Shown: positions 16,564 through 24,759 of the stretch, piece by piece
Numbering within the stretch: the first letter of the stretch is position 1
Layout: the number at the start of each line of letters is the position of its first letter
Assembly: GCA_910579545.1 (NCBI GenBank)
Contig: CAJTVI010000001.1
Span: forward strand, 62,001 to 126,000
DNA length: 64,000 nucleotides
Origin: an uncultured Oscillospiraceae bacterium
GTDB lineage: Bacteria; Bacillota; Clostridia; Oscillospirales; Ruminococcaceae
Direction: 5' to 3'
Made by a program: the position numbers and the translations under genes
The notes under the pieces: model-generated
The model's database searches: none
Seen by the model: the letters and a program-made list of their open reading frames with translations, nothing else
Told to the model about the DNA's origin: nothing

Positions 16564-16592
16564 TTGACATTGCCGGGCGGCAATGTTATAGT
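16564..16592 (+). promoter_or_regulatory. Sigma-A promoter of asd with a dyad in its spacer
   Basis: TTGACA at 16564-16569, exactly 17 bp, TATAGT at 16587-16592. A palindrome ACATTGCC-GGGC-GGCAATGT fills 16567-16586, covering half of the -35 and the whole spacer. Its position suggests an operator. Confidence 0.78.
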
Positions 16593-16871
16593 ATTTTTAT
16601 ATATGCGGGCATGGGTTATCCCGCGCAAAGCGCAGGCGGCCGGCTCGGTTTTTTGTTCTGCCGGCGGTTTTCCTGGCGCGGCGCGGCCGCCGGTTTTTTG
16701 CAAAAGAGCCGTTTTGGCCCGCATGGGGCGGCGCGCTATGCAATCTCATACATTATATTGCATACCCTGCCGGTTTTCAAGCCGGTTTTTTTATTGCACA
16801 GCAGGGGTAAAACAGAGCGGACCGGCAGCCGCGCGCTTTGGCCGGGCCGCAGAGAAAGGGATGGGGACGAG
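16593..16871 (+). other. Long structured leader of asd, no gene
   Basis: About 270 nt of transcribed leader. It contains an 8-bp stem (16738-16744 region TATGCAAT with ATTGCATA at 16757-16764) and a CCCTGC/GCAGGG pairing around 16765-16806 that encloses a T-rich loop. I looked for the lysine-riboswitch core and did not recognise it. No convincing small ORF. Confidence 0.45.
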
Positions 16872-17957
16872 ATGGAAAAAAAGACCTACAAGGTTGGCGT
16901 AGTGGGCGCAACGGGCATGGTGGGGCAGCGGTTTGTTTCGCTGCTTGAACATCATCCCTGGTTCAAACTGGCCGCGGTGGCGGCTTCGGCCCGCTCGGCA
17001 GGCAAATCCTATGAGGAGGCGGTGGCGGGGCGCTGGGCCATGCCCACCCCCCTGCCGGAATGCGCCAAAAGCCTGACCGTGCTGAACGCCGCAGACGTGC
17101 AGGCGGTGGCCGGGCAGGTGGATTTTGTGTTTTGCGCGGTGGATATGAAAAAGGAGGAGATCCGCGCGCTGGAGGAGGCCTACGCCAGGGCGGAGTGCCC
17201 GGTGGTGTCCAACAACAGCGCCAACCGCGGAACGCCGGATGTGCCGATGGTGGTGCCCGAGATCAACGCCGCGCACATTGAGGTGATCCCGGCCCAGCGC
17301 AGGCGGCTGGGCACCCGGCGCGGGTTTATTGCGGTAAAATCCAACTGTTCGCTGCAAAGCTATGTGCCGGCCCTGCACCCCCTGATGGCCGATTTTGGGG
17401 TAAAGCGGGTGCTGGTGTGCACCTACCAGGCCATTTCGGGCGCGGGCAAAACCTTTGACAGCTGGCCCGAAATGCTGGACAACTGCATCCCCTACATAGG
17501 CGGCGAGGAAGAAAAGAGCGAGCAGGAGCCGCTTAAGCTGTGGGGCAAGATCGAGAACGGCCAGATCCTGCCGGCCGCTTCCCCCGCCATTACCGCCCAG
17601 TGCCTGCGGGTGCCGGTGTCGGACGGTCATATGGCGGCGGTGTTTGTGGATTTTGAGCGCAAGCCCTCCAAAGAGGAGATCCTGGCCCACTGGGCGGCCT
17701 TCCGCGGCCCGGCGCAGGAACTGGGGCTGCCCAGCGCGCCAAAGCAGTTTTTGCATTACTTTGAAGCGCCCGACCGGCCCCAGACCCGGCTGGACCGCGA
17801 CACCGAGCACGGCATGGCCGTGTGCATCGGGCGGCTGCGGGAGGATACCCAGTACGATTACAAATTTGTCTGCCTCTCGCACAACACCCTGCGGGGCGCG
17901 GCCGGCGGCGGGGTGCTGCTGGCCGAACTGCTTGCCCAAAAGGGATATTTTGACTGA
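16872..17957 (+). CDS. asd: Aspartate-semialdehyde dehydrogenase
   Basis: A 361-residue NADP-dependent enzyme that reduces beta-aspartyl phosphate to aspartate semialdehyde, the branch point to DAP/lysine, threonine and methionine. ATG at 16872 follows GAAAGGGATGGGG. The NADP loop GATGMVG is at residues 12-18. The catalytic cysteine is C159 in VKSNCSLQSYVP; SNNSANR and TYQAISGAG are also present. The length and these motifs place it in the archaeal/eukaryotic-type subfamily that many Clostridia use, rather than the Bacillus type. dapA and dapB follow in the same direction. Confidence 0.95.
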   Translation: MEKKTYKVGVVGATGMVGQRFVSLLEHHPWFKLAAVAASARSAGKSYEEAVAGRWAMPTPLPECAKSLTVLNAADVQAVAGQVDFVFCAVDMKKEEIRALEEAYARAECPVVSNNSANRGTPDVPMVVPEINAAHIEVIPAQRRRLGTRRGFIAVKSNCSLQSYVPALHPLMADFGVKRVLVCTYQAISGAGKTFDSWPEMLDNCIPYIGGEEEKSEQEPLKLWGKIENGQILPAASPAITAQCLRVPVSDGHMAAVFVDFERKPSKEEILAHWAAFRGPAQELGLPSAPKQFLHYFEAPDRPQTRLDRDTEHGMAVCIGRLREDTQYDYKFVCLSHNTLRGAAGGGVLLAELLAQKGYFD

Positions 17958-18120
17958 GCGGCCCCAAAATGCCGGTTTTAGCGAGGCACCGCGCCTGCAA
18001 AAACCGGCGGCAAGGGCGGCAATGTATGTACAGGCAATTAGCTTTACAGTGCTCGGCTCGGCCCTGCTGGGCCGGAGGGCATATTTTTAGGCGCATTGGA
18101 TGCAGAAAGGGGTTTTAAAC

Positions 18121-19008
18121 ATGAAGCAGACGATTTTTACCGGCGCGGCGGTGGCCGTGATCACCCCCATGCTGCCAGACGGCAGCGTGCATTACAAAAA
18201 GTTGGATGAAATTTTGGAGCAGCAGATCGCGGGCGGCACCGACGCCGTGGTGATCTGCGGCACCACCGGCGAGGCGCCCACCCTGGACGATGAGGAGCAT
18301 CTGGAATGCATTGGGCACACGGTGCGCACGGTGGCCGGGCGGATCCCGGTCATTGCCGGCACCGGCTCCAACAACACCGAGCACGCCATTATGATGTCCC
18401 GCGAGGCAAAGGCGCTGGGCGCGGACGCCGTTTTGCTGGTGACCCCTTACTACAATAAGACCAGCCAGGTGGGGCTTGTACGGCATTTTACCGCCATTGC
18501 GGACACCCTGGAGATCCCGGCGATTTTGTACAACGTGCCCTCCCGCACAGGGGTAAACATCGGCCCCGGCGCCGCCAAGGCGCTTTGCTCCCACCCCATG
18601 ATCCGCGGCCTTAAGGAGGCCAGCGGCAACATTGGGCAGGTGGCCGAGATCGCCGCGCTGTGCGGGGATGACCTGCCGATTTATTCCGGCAACGACGACC
18701 AGATCGTGCCGCTGCTGGCTTTGGGCGGCAAGGGGGTCATCTCGGTGCTGTCCAACGTTGCGCCCCGCCAGACCCATGACATCTGCCAGCTTTGGTTTGA
18801 GGGCAAGACCCAGGAGAGCCTGGCGCTCCAGCTGAAATACCTGCCGCTGGTAAAGGCGCTGTTCAGCGATGTGAGCCCGATGCCGGTAAAGGCTGCCATG
18901 AACCTGATGGGCATGGAGGTCGGCAGCTGCCGCCTGCCCCTGACCACCCTGGACGAAGGCCAGATCGAAAAGATCCGCGAGGCTTTGGCAGGGGCTGGGC
19001 TGGTATAA
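18121..19008 (+). CDS. dapA: 4-Hydroxy-tetrahydrodipicolinate synthase
   Basis: A 295-residue TIM-barrel aldolase that condenses pyruvate with aspartate semialdehyde. ATG at 18121 has GAAAGGGG 8 nt upstream. Key residues: GTTGEAPTL for the substrate carboxylate, the catalytic tyrosine in LYNVPSRTG, and the Schiff-base lysine in GLKEASGN. The product feeds DapB, the next gene. In a spore former the pathway also supplies dipicolinate. The 163 bp from asd contain an 8-bp stem (CCGGTTTT/AAAACCGG) but no clear terminator. Confidence 0.97.
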   Translation: MKQTIFTGAAVAVITPMLPDGSVHYKKLDEILEQQIAGGTDAVVICGTTGEAPTLDDEEHLECIGHTVRTVAGRIPVIAGTGSNNTEHAIMMSREAKALGADAVLLVTPYYNKTSQVGLVRHFTAIADTLEIPAILYNVPSRTGVNIGPGAAKALCSHPMIRGLKEASGNIGQVAEIAALCGDDLPIYSGNDDQIVPLLALGGKGVISVLSNVAPRQTHDICQLWFEGKTQESLALQLKYLPLVKALFSDVSPMPVKAAMNLMGMEVGSCRLPLTTLDEGQIEKIREALAGAGLV

Positions 19009-19160
19009 GCGCGGGCGCAGAAATCAGGGCCTGCACCAAAGCCCAAGCCGCGCGGCATTTTTCGCCGCCGCAGGCCAAGGGCCCCCAAGGGGCGGCGCGG
19101 GCTGATTTTTGCCCCGAAGCAAAAACAGCCATACATCGTATAAAAGCGAGGAAACATAAA

Positions 19161-19928
19161 ATGACCAACATCATCATCCAGGGGATCGCCGGGCGGATGG
19201 GCCGCGCCGTGTATGAGCTGATCGGCCAGCGGGAGGACTGCCGGGTGGCGGCCGGGGTCGACCGGGTCGATCCCGGCCTGCCGGTGCCGGCGGCGCCCCG
19301 GCTGGAGGAACTGGCGGTGCGGGGGGACGTGCTGATCGATTTTTCCAGCCCGGAGGCCACCCGCGCTGCTTTGCGGTACTGCCAGGGGGCGCTGCTGCCC
19401 TGCGTGATTTGCACCACCGGCCTGACCGAGGCCGACCAGGCGCTGGTTTTGGAGGCCGCAAAGACCATCCCGGTGTTCCAGAGCGCCAACATGTCGCTTG
19501 GCATCAACCTGCTGGCCGAACTCGCCCAAAAAGCCGCCCGCCTGCTGGGGCCGGGCTACGATGTGGAGATCATCGAAAAACACCACCACAACAAGCTGGA
19601 CGCCCCCAGCGGCACCGCCCTGATGCTGTTGGACGCCCTTCAGCAGGCGGCCGACGCCCCCTACGACCCTGTGGTGTATGGGCGGCATGCCGCAAAACAA
19701 AAGCGGGCCGCCCGGGAGATCGGGGTGCACGCGGTGCGGGGCGGCAGCATTGTGGGCGAGCACGAGGTTTTGTTCTGCGGGCCGGACGAGGTGGTGACCC
19801 TCTCGCACAGCGCGGGTTCGCGCAGCGTTTTTGCCAATGGAGCCGTAAACGCAGCCCTGTTTTTGGCCAATTCTACCAATAAAGTTCCTGGCCTTTACAG
19901 TATGAAAGACCTGGTTAAAAGCCTATGA
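19161..19928 (+). CDS. dapB: 4-Hydroxy-tetrahydrodipicolinate reductase
   Basis: A 255-residue NAD(P)H-dependent reductase acting after DapA. The nucleotide loop GIAGRMGRAV is at residues 8-17; VLIDFSSPEAT, CTTGL and SANMSLGINLL follow; the catalytic EKHHHNKLDAPSGTA is intact. GAGGAAA precedes ATG 19161. The last codons overlap the start of the next gene (ATGA), so the CapA-like lipoprotein is translationally coupled to lysine/DAP synthesis. Confidence 0.97.
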   Translation: MTNIIIQGIAGRMGRAVYELIGQREDCRVAAGVDRVDPGLPVPAAPRLEELAVRGDVLIDFSSPEATRAALRYCQGALLPCVICTTGLTEADQALVLEAAKTIPVFQSANMSLGINLLAELAQKAARLLGPGYDVEIIEKHHHNKLDAPSGTALMLLDALQQAADAPYDPVVYGRHAAKQKRAAREIGVHAVRGGSIVGEHEVLFCGPDEVVTLSHSAGSRSVFANGAVNAALFLANSTNKVPGLYSMKDLVKSL

Positions 19929-21148
19929 GACCTGTAAAGTATCTTTGGGGTACGGCCCTTTTGGCTGCCGTTTTGCTGGCGGGCTGCGCGGGCGCAGGCA
20001 TCGGGCGGGCCGCCCAGGCGCAGGCGGACCCCTCCCCTGCCCCCACGGCGACCCCCCTGCCCACCGCTACCCCCGAGCCTCAGCCTGAAACGGTGGAGAT
20101 CCGGTTTTCGGCCACCGGCGACAACCTGATCCATAACGGCATTTATGAGCAGGCGGCGGCGCGCACCGGCGGCAGCGGGTATGATTTTTTGCCCTGCTAT
20201 GAGCATGTGCGCGAGTTTTACGAGACCTTTGACGTCAACTGGATCAACCAGGAAACCTTGGTGACCGACCGGCTGGCCCCCTCGACCTATCCCTGCTTTT
20301 CCACCCCCGGCCAGATGGGGCGGGACCTTTACAGCCTTGGCTTCCGGGTGTTCAGCCTCTCGAACAACCACAGCTACGATAAAGGGGCGGACGGCCTTGC
20401 GGCCACCCGCGAGTACTGGCGCGTCATGCCGGCCGACGCGGTAACCTGCGGGCTGTACGCCGGCGAGGAGGATTACGGCAATATCCCCACCCAGACGGTC
20501 AACGGCGTTGCCATCGCCTACCTTGCCTACACCGAGCACACCAACGGCATCCCCACCCCGCAAAACGCCCCGGCCAACGTGATCTATACCGACGAGACCG
20601 AAGTTATGCGCCAACAGATCGAACAGGCGCGCGGCCTGGCCGACTTTGTAGTGGTTGGCCTGCACTGGGGGGTGGAGGGCAGCCATGAAATTGCCGACTT
20701 GCAGCGCCAGCTGGCCCAGCAGCTGGCCGACTGGGGGGCCGACCTGATCATTGGCACCCACCCGCATGTGGTGCGGGGCACCGAATGGTTTACCGCCGCG
20801 GACGGCCGGCGGGTGTTTGCGGCCTATTCCCTGGGCAATTTCCTTAACGCGCAGTCCACGCCGGACACCATGATCGGGGCGGTGCTGGGCTGCGTGCTGC
20901 GCAAGACCACCATGCCGGACGGCGAGGTGGTCACCGAGTTGGCCGACCCGGTGCTTTACCCGGTGATCAACCATTACGACCCGCACTACGCCGCCATCCG
21001 GCTTTACTGGCTGGAGGATTACACCGAGGAATTGGCCCAGGGCCATGGGGTGCGGCGCGAATACCCCCAGTTCAGCCTTGCGTACATCCAGCAGGTTTTG
21101 CGGGACAACATCAACGAGGATCAGCCGGTAGCCTGGCTGGAGCGGTAA
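19925..21148 (+). CDS. CapA-family lipoprotein (PGA_cap metallophosphatase fold)
   Basis: A 407-residue exported lipoprotein. The lipobox LLAGC gives a lipidated Cys near residue 21, followed by a Pro/Thr repeat linker (PSPAPTATPLPTATPEPQP). The rest is a CapA/PgsA-type domain: RFSATGDNLIHNGIY, WINQETLVTD, FSLSNNHSYDKG, VVGLHWGVEGS and IIGTHPHVVRGTEW give the paired His/Asp/Asn ligands of a calcineurin-like fold. The founding members take part in poly-gamma-glutamate capsule export, but capBC partners are absent. ATG 19925 overlaps the dapB stop by 4 bp. A role at the cell wall is inferred from coupling to DAP synthesis; the substrate is unknown. Confidence 0.85.
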   Translation: MRPVKYLWGTALLAAVLLAGCAGAGIGRAAQAQADPSPAPTATPLPTATPEPQPETVEIRFSATGDNLIHNGIYEQAAARTGGSGYDFLPCYEHVREFYETFDVNWINQETLVTDRLAPSTYPCFSTPGQMGRDLYSLGFRVFSLSNNHSYDKGADGLAATREYWRVMPADAVTCGLYAGEEDYGNIPTQTVNGVAIAYLAYTEHTNGIPTPQNAPANVIYTDETEVMRQQIEQARGLADFVVVGLHWGVEGSHEIADLQRQLAQQLADWGADLIIGTHPHVVRGTEWFTAADGRRVFAAYSLGNFLNAQSTPDTMIGAVLGCVLRKTTMPDGEVVTELADPVLYPVINHYDPHYAAIRLYWLEDYTEELAQGHGVRREYPQFSLAYIQQVLRDNINEDQPVAWLER

Positions 21149-21166
21149 GTGTCCCCTTCGCTTTGC

Positions 21167-21203
21167 CCGCCCTGCGCTGCCTGCCGCAGGGCGGCCGTGT
21201 TTT
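21167..21203 (+). terminator. Probable terminator after the CapA-like gene
   Basis: A 10-bp perfect stem (21167-21176 with 21185-21194), 8-nt loop, then CCGTG and four T. The T run is displaced, so moderate confidence. Confidence 0.5.
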
Positions 21204-21305
21204 ATGAACCGATCAAGATGGGAAAACTCTGTTTTGCGGGGCGTTTTACCGGCTGTGGGCGGCCGCCCCGCAGGCTTTTATAAAAGAGGAGGTCGTGGAA
21301 AAGGG

Positions 21306-22274
21306 ATGTTGGTTCCTGTTTTATTGTTCGGCGCCGGCCTTGTCTGCCTGATCAAGGGCGGCGACTGGTTTGTGGATGGGGCCACCGGCATTGCCCGGCG
21401 GTTCCATCTGCCCGAACTGCTCATTGGCGCAACCGTGGTGTCCATCGGCACCACCCTGCCCGAGGTGATGGTCTCCACCACCTCGGCCCTCACCGGCCAC
21501 GGCGAGATCGCCTACGGCAACGCCATCGGCTCGGTCATCTGCAACACCGCCCTCATCGCGGCCATCACCATCGCGGTCCGGCCCGGCAAGGTGGACAAAG
21601 CTGCCCTGCGCATCCCGGTGGCCTTCTTTTTCACGGCGGCGGCCATCTACGCGGGGGTGGCCTACACCACCGGCTACTTTGCCCGCTGGGTGGGCATTTT
21701 GATGCTGGCGATCTTCGTTATTTACATCTGCCTGACCGTTTACCAGATGAAAAAGAACCCCGAGCCCGCCGCCGAAGCCCCGGAAGCGGAGGAAAAGTCC
21801 GGTTCGCTGGGCAAGGACCTTATTTTGCTGGTCGTTGGCGCGGCGCTGATCGCGGTGGGGGCCGACCTGCTGGTGGACAACGGCACCCTGATCGCAAAGG
21901 CGCTGGGCGTGCCGGAATCGGTGATCGCGCTGACCTTTGTGGCGCTGGGCACCTCCCTGCCCGAACTGGTCACCGCCATCACCAGCCTGATCAAGGGGCA
22001 TGGGGCCCTCTCGCTGGGCAATGTGATCGGGGCAAACCTGTTTAACCTGGTGCTGGTGAGCGGGGTATCGGTGACCCTCGCGCCCTTCTATGTACCGCAG
22101 AGCGCCACCATTGCCGGCATGAACAGTTCGCTGGTGTTTGAGATCCCGGTGATGTTCGCGGTGATGCTGCTGCTCACGGTGCCGGCGCTGCTGCGCGGCA
22201 GGCTCAGCCGGCCGCAGGGCATCCTGCTGCTGGCAGTCTATGCAGTATTCTGCGGGGTGCAGTTTACCTTGTAA
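21306..22274 (+). CDS. Calcium/cation:sodium antiporter (CaCA family)
   Basis: A 322-residue membrane exchanger with about ten helices arranged as an inverted repeat. The first alpha repeat reads GATVVSIGTTLPEVMVS with GNAIGSVICN, the second ALTFVALGTSLPELVTAI with GNVIGANLFN; the acidic residues in the two LPE motifs bind the cation. A central hydrophilic loop (Pro/Glu/Ala-rich, ~155-175) separates the halves. This is the YrbG-like bacterial branch of K+-dependent Na+/Ca2+ exchangers. ATG at 21306 has GAGGAGG 13 nt upstream and AAAAGGG adjacent, so the start is likely but not certain. It is a single gene bounded by terminators. Confidence 0.92.
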   Translation: MLVPVLLFGAGLVCLIKGGDWFVDGATGIARRFHLPELLIGATVVSIGTTLPEVMVSTTSALTGHGEIAYGNAIGSVICNTALIAAITIAVRPGKVDKAALRIPVAFFFTAAAIYAGVAYTTGYFARWVGILMLAIFVIYICLTVYQMKKNPEPAAEAPEAEEKSGSLGKDLILLVVGAALIAVGADLLVDNGTLIAKALGVPESVIALTFVALGTSLPELVTAITSLIKGHGALSLGNVIGANLFNLVLVSGVSVTLAPFYVPQSATIAGMNSSLVFEIPVMFAVMLLLTVPALLRGRLSRPQGILLLAVYAVFCGVQFTL

Positions 22275-22296
22275 GCCAAAAAACACGCGGATATGT

Positions 22297-22340
22297 AAAA
22301 ACCGGCCTGCCCCATGAGCGTTGGAGCAGGCCGGCTTTTT
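22297..22340 (+). terminator. Intrinsic terminator after the cation exchanger
   Basis: CCGGCCTGC (22302-22310) pairs with GCAGGCCGG (22326-22334), 15-nt loop, followed by five T. Confidence 0.88.
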
Positions 22341-22452
22341 GTTGTTCTGCCGCGGCGGGGCGCCGCATTATTATAAAGGTAAAGGCGGCGCTCCCGGGCA
22401 GTTTTACGCAGCGCCGCCCTGCGCATGCTGGCCGAGGCTTTGGGTGCCGATT

Positions 22453-23844
22453 TTAGTTGAAGCTGCCGTCCCAAACCGGCATATTGGTCAGGTACTGCCC
22501 CTCCACCGCCGGCACATAAAAGGCGCCGTAGGTATTCAGGCCGTTTTCGCGTTTTTGCTCGGGCAGTTCGATATAAAACCGGTAGTAGGGCATATAATAT
22601 TCGTCCGTTCTGCGGTATCGGTAGACAAGCTCGGTCCTGACGATCAGATCCTCGCGCGGGGTGCCGTACTCGCCTGGAACGGTGGTGATATAACTGCCCG
22701 CAAGCAGCAACTCTTTGGCCTTTCCGGGCGGGATGATGGGGTAATCCCCGATTTTATCCGAGAGGTCGGTTTGATAAAGCCGCACGATCCAGAGCCTCCC
22801 CTCGTCGTTACCAGAAAAACTGGCCCGGTCAAAGTTGAAATGGAGGATCTGCTGGACGGGGTCCCCAGCTCCCTCAAAGAAATCCACCCCATATCCATGC
22901 TCGCCGGAAAAGGTGTAATCCCCGCCGCATATGTCGATTTGAGGGTCCTGCATTCCTATCAGGGCCGCAAATGCTTCTCGCAGGTACTCCGCAGCTGTTT
23001 GTGCCTGCTCATAAGACATCCGGAAATCGAGCGGAAAATCCAACGGCAGGGCAAGGGCGGGCTCAAATTGGATGGTAACGGTCATATTTGCCTCCACCTC
23101 GATCCGCACCCCATCCTGCTCGGCATTCAGTTCGGTGGGGTCAAAAAGGCCTTCGGGCACCTCTTCCCCAATGCTCTCAAATTTTTCCCGGTAGGCGTTT
23201 TTCTCCTCCTCCGACGGCGCATTGTCTCCAATCACCAAGCTTGCGGTGTCCATGCCCAGGCGCTGGGCGGTTTGCAGCAGCAGTGAACGCATCTGCGCAA
23301 AGCGTTCTTCCGAGATCCCGCCCGCGTCATACGCGCCGGCCGCATCGGCCCGCAGGGTGTTGCGAAAGACCGGCAGATAGGAAAGCTGGGCGTCCTCGGT
23401 CCAGGGGTTCGCGCTGTACATCTCGGAACTATCATAGAACATAAGCCCCTCAAAGCCCATGCCGCTGCTCAGGTCGTCATCGATGGTCAGCAGCGGAAGA
23501 TCCGGCGCGGGGGTCCAGCCCGGCTGGGAGGCATCCGGCCCCGGGGCGGGGTCGATGGGCAGCGGCTGGCCGCAGCCGCCCCTTTGCCACAGCCAGGCCC
23601 CGCCGCCCAAACAGAGGGCCAGGCAGGCCGCGGCAGCGGCCCGGCGCATCCAGACCGTCTTTTTGCCCCAGCCGCGCACCGTGGGTTCGGGCGCGGGGTT
23701 GGCGGCGTCCCCGGGAGCGGGCTGTACGGCCGGCTGGCCCGGCAACCGCTGCGGCATGGCTGTTTGCAGCCGGGCCTCCTGCGCCTCTTGCAGCAGTTCA
23801 TCGTCCAGATAATTCAGCGCGTCGCTGAGCTGTTCCGGTTTCAT
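22453..23844 (-). CDS. Membrane-bound anti-sigma-factor-like protein
   Basis: A 463-residue single-pass protein. ATG 23844 overlaps the sigma-factor stop (ATGA). Residues 1-65 are cytoplasmic and start KPEQLSDALNYLDDELLQEAQ, the acidic helical pattern common in clostridial anti-sigma N-termini. One helix lies at ~70-87 (AAAAACLALCLGGGAWLW). The remaining ~375 residues are extracytoplasmic, starting with a Pro-rich linker, then an acidic domain I do not recognise (DAQLSYLPVFRN, MSYEQAQTAAEYLREAF, ELVYRYRRTDEYYMPYYRFY). I infer that it holds the adjacent ECF sigma factor at the membrane and senses an envelope signal. The ectodomain family is unassigned. Confidence 0.68.
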   Translation of the reverse strand: MKPEQLSDALNYLDDELLQEAQEARLQTAMPQRLPGQPAVQPAPGDAANPAPEPTVRGWGKKTVWMRRAAAAACLALCLGGGAWLWQRGGCGQPLPIDPAPGPDASQPGWTPAPDLPLLTIDDDLSSGMGFEGLMFYDSSEMYSANPWTEDAQLSYLPVFRNTLRADAAGAYDAGGISEERFAQMRSLLLQTAQRLGMDTASLVIGDNAPSEEEKNAYREKFESIGEEVPEGLFDPTELNAEQDGVRIEVEANMTVTIQFEPALALPLDFPLDFRMSYEQAQTAAEYLREAFAALIGMQDPQIDICGGDYTFSGEHGYGVDFFEGAGDPVQQILHFNFDRASFSGNDEGRLWIVRLYQTDLSDKIGDYPIIPPGKAKELLLAGSYITTVPGEYGTPREDLIVRTELVYRYRRTDEYYMPYYRFYIELPEQKRENGLNTYGAFYVPAVEGQYLTNMPVWDGSFN

Positions 23845-24401
23845 ACGGCAAACCCCTCCTTTTCCAGATGCTCCCGCAGCCCGGCGCGGGTGCGGTGCAA
23901 AAGGCTTTTGACCGCCTGCTCGGTGCTGCCGGTCTGGGCCGCGATCTCCTTGAGCGGGTCGAGGTAAAAGTACCGGCTGATAAACACCGCCCTGGTGCGC
24001 CGGGGCAGCCCTGCAAGATACCCGCTGACCGCCTGCCCCAGCAGCCGCAGCTCGGCCTCGCTCTGCGGGGTTTGGTTCCCCGAAACGCAGTCGGCCAGTT
24101 CGTCCAGCGAAGCGGCATACTCTCCCCCGCCCCGCTTTTGCCGGTTTTTGGCCCGGAAGCGGTCGATGGAAAGCTGCCGGGTGATCCTGGCCAAAAAGCT
24201 TGCCAGCAGCGCCGGCCGGCTGGGCGGCATCGCGTTCCAGGCCTTGAGATAGGTGTCGTTGACGCTCTCCTCGCTGTCCCGCCGGTCGCCAAGCACCTGC
24301 CAGGCAATGCGGGTAAGGTACCCGCCGTATTTTTGCTGGGTTTCGCCAATCGCCCCTTCGTCCCTTTGCCAGTAAAGGGCAACGATCTCCTGGTCGGTCA
24401 A
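23841..24401 (-). CDS. ECF-type RNA polymerase sigma factor
   Basis: A 186-residue sigma-70-family factor. TTG at 24401 is chosen because AAAGGAGGAGG lies 6 nt upstream; longer forms have no site. Region 2 includes YLTRIAWQVLGDRRDSEESVNDTYLKAWNAMPP and SFLARITRQLSIDRFR; region 4 includes LPRRTRAVFISRYFYLDPLKEIAAQTGSTEQAVKSLLHRTR. There is no region 3, as expected of ECF factors. It is cotranslated with the membrane protein downstream, its probable anti-sigma factor. ECF pairs usually activate their own promoter; I could not identify the target -35 with confidence. Confidence 0.88.
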   Translation of the reverse strand: MTDQEIVALYWQRDEGAIGETQQKYGGYLTRIAWQVLGDRRDSEESVNDTYLKAWNAMPPSRPALLASFLARITRQLSIDRFRAKNRQKRGGGEYAASLDELADCVSGNQTPQSEAELRLLGQAVSGYLAGLPRRTRAVFISRYFYLDPLKEIAAQTGSTEQAVKSLLHRTRAGLREHLEKEGFAV

Positions 24402-24759
24402 AAGCGCCCTCCTCCTTTCCAGCTGCATGCATCCCCTCATAAGGGGGCGGCAGGCTCCCCTGTTTTTCGGCGATGCCGGGGCTGCCCCGCCCGGGCGGGG
24501 TTCATACGCCCCTCTGCCTATAAAGCCGGCAAAAAAGCGGTTTGGTTGCGGGGCATACCATCCAATCTTTCCGCTTTTATTTTGGGCAGGATGCCAGTTC
24601 AGCATTTTAAACATGCACCCGGCCGCCGTCCTCCGCAAAAAAGCCAGCCGGAGCAAAAGCCCCTTGTTGGGAGCCTGTGCACCGGCTGGCAAAAAACACG
24701 GTATGAAGGGCAGGACGGCCGCGGCAGCGGGCCAGGGCCGCCCATAAAGCAAAACAGCT
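24402..24759. other. Intergenic region between tyrS and the ECF sigma gene
   Basis: 358 bp holding the tyrS terminator (separate entry) at its distal side, a perfect 16-bp GC palindrome at 24485-24500 (CCCCGCCCGGGCGGGG), and presumably the ECF promoter. No gene seen. A 303-residue extension of the sigma frame through this region has no ribosome site and atypical composition. Confidence 0.55.
24637..24690 (-). terminator. Intrinsic terminator after tyrS
   Basis: Minus strand: GCCAGCCGG (24690-24682) pairs with CCGGCTGGC (24651-24643), a 30-nt loop between them, followed by six T (24642-24637). It lies 70 bp after the tyrS stop. Confidence 0.8.

Noticed and set aside
16131..16871. Upstream extension of the asd frame into the queA region
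   Set aside because: It crosses the divergent promoter and lies antisense to queA. The family start and ribosome site are at 16872.
16593..16871. Lysine riboswitch before asd
   Set aside because: I could not recognise the conserved L-box core sequences. A covariance search would decide.
24402..24752. A 117-residue N-terminal extension of the ECF sigma factor
   Set aside because: It covers the tyrS terminator, has no ribosome site, and the TTG at 24401 has an ideal one.
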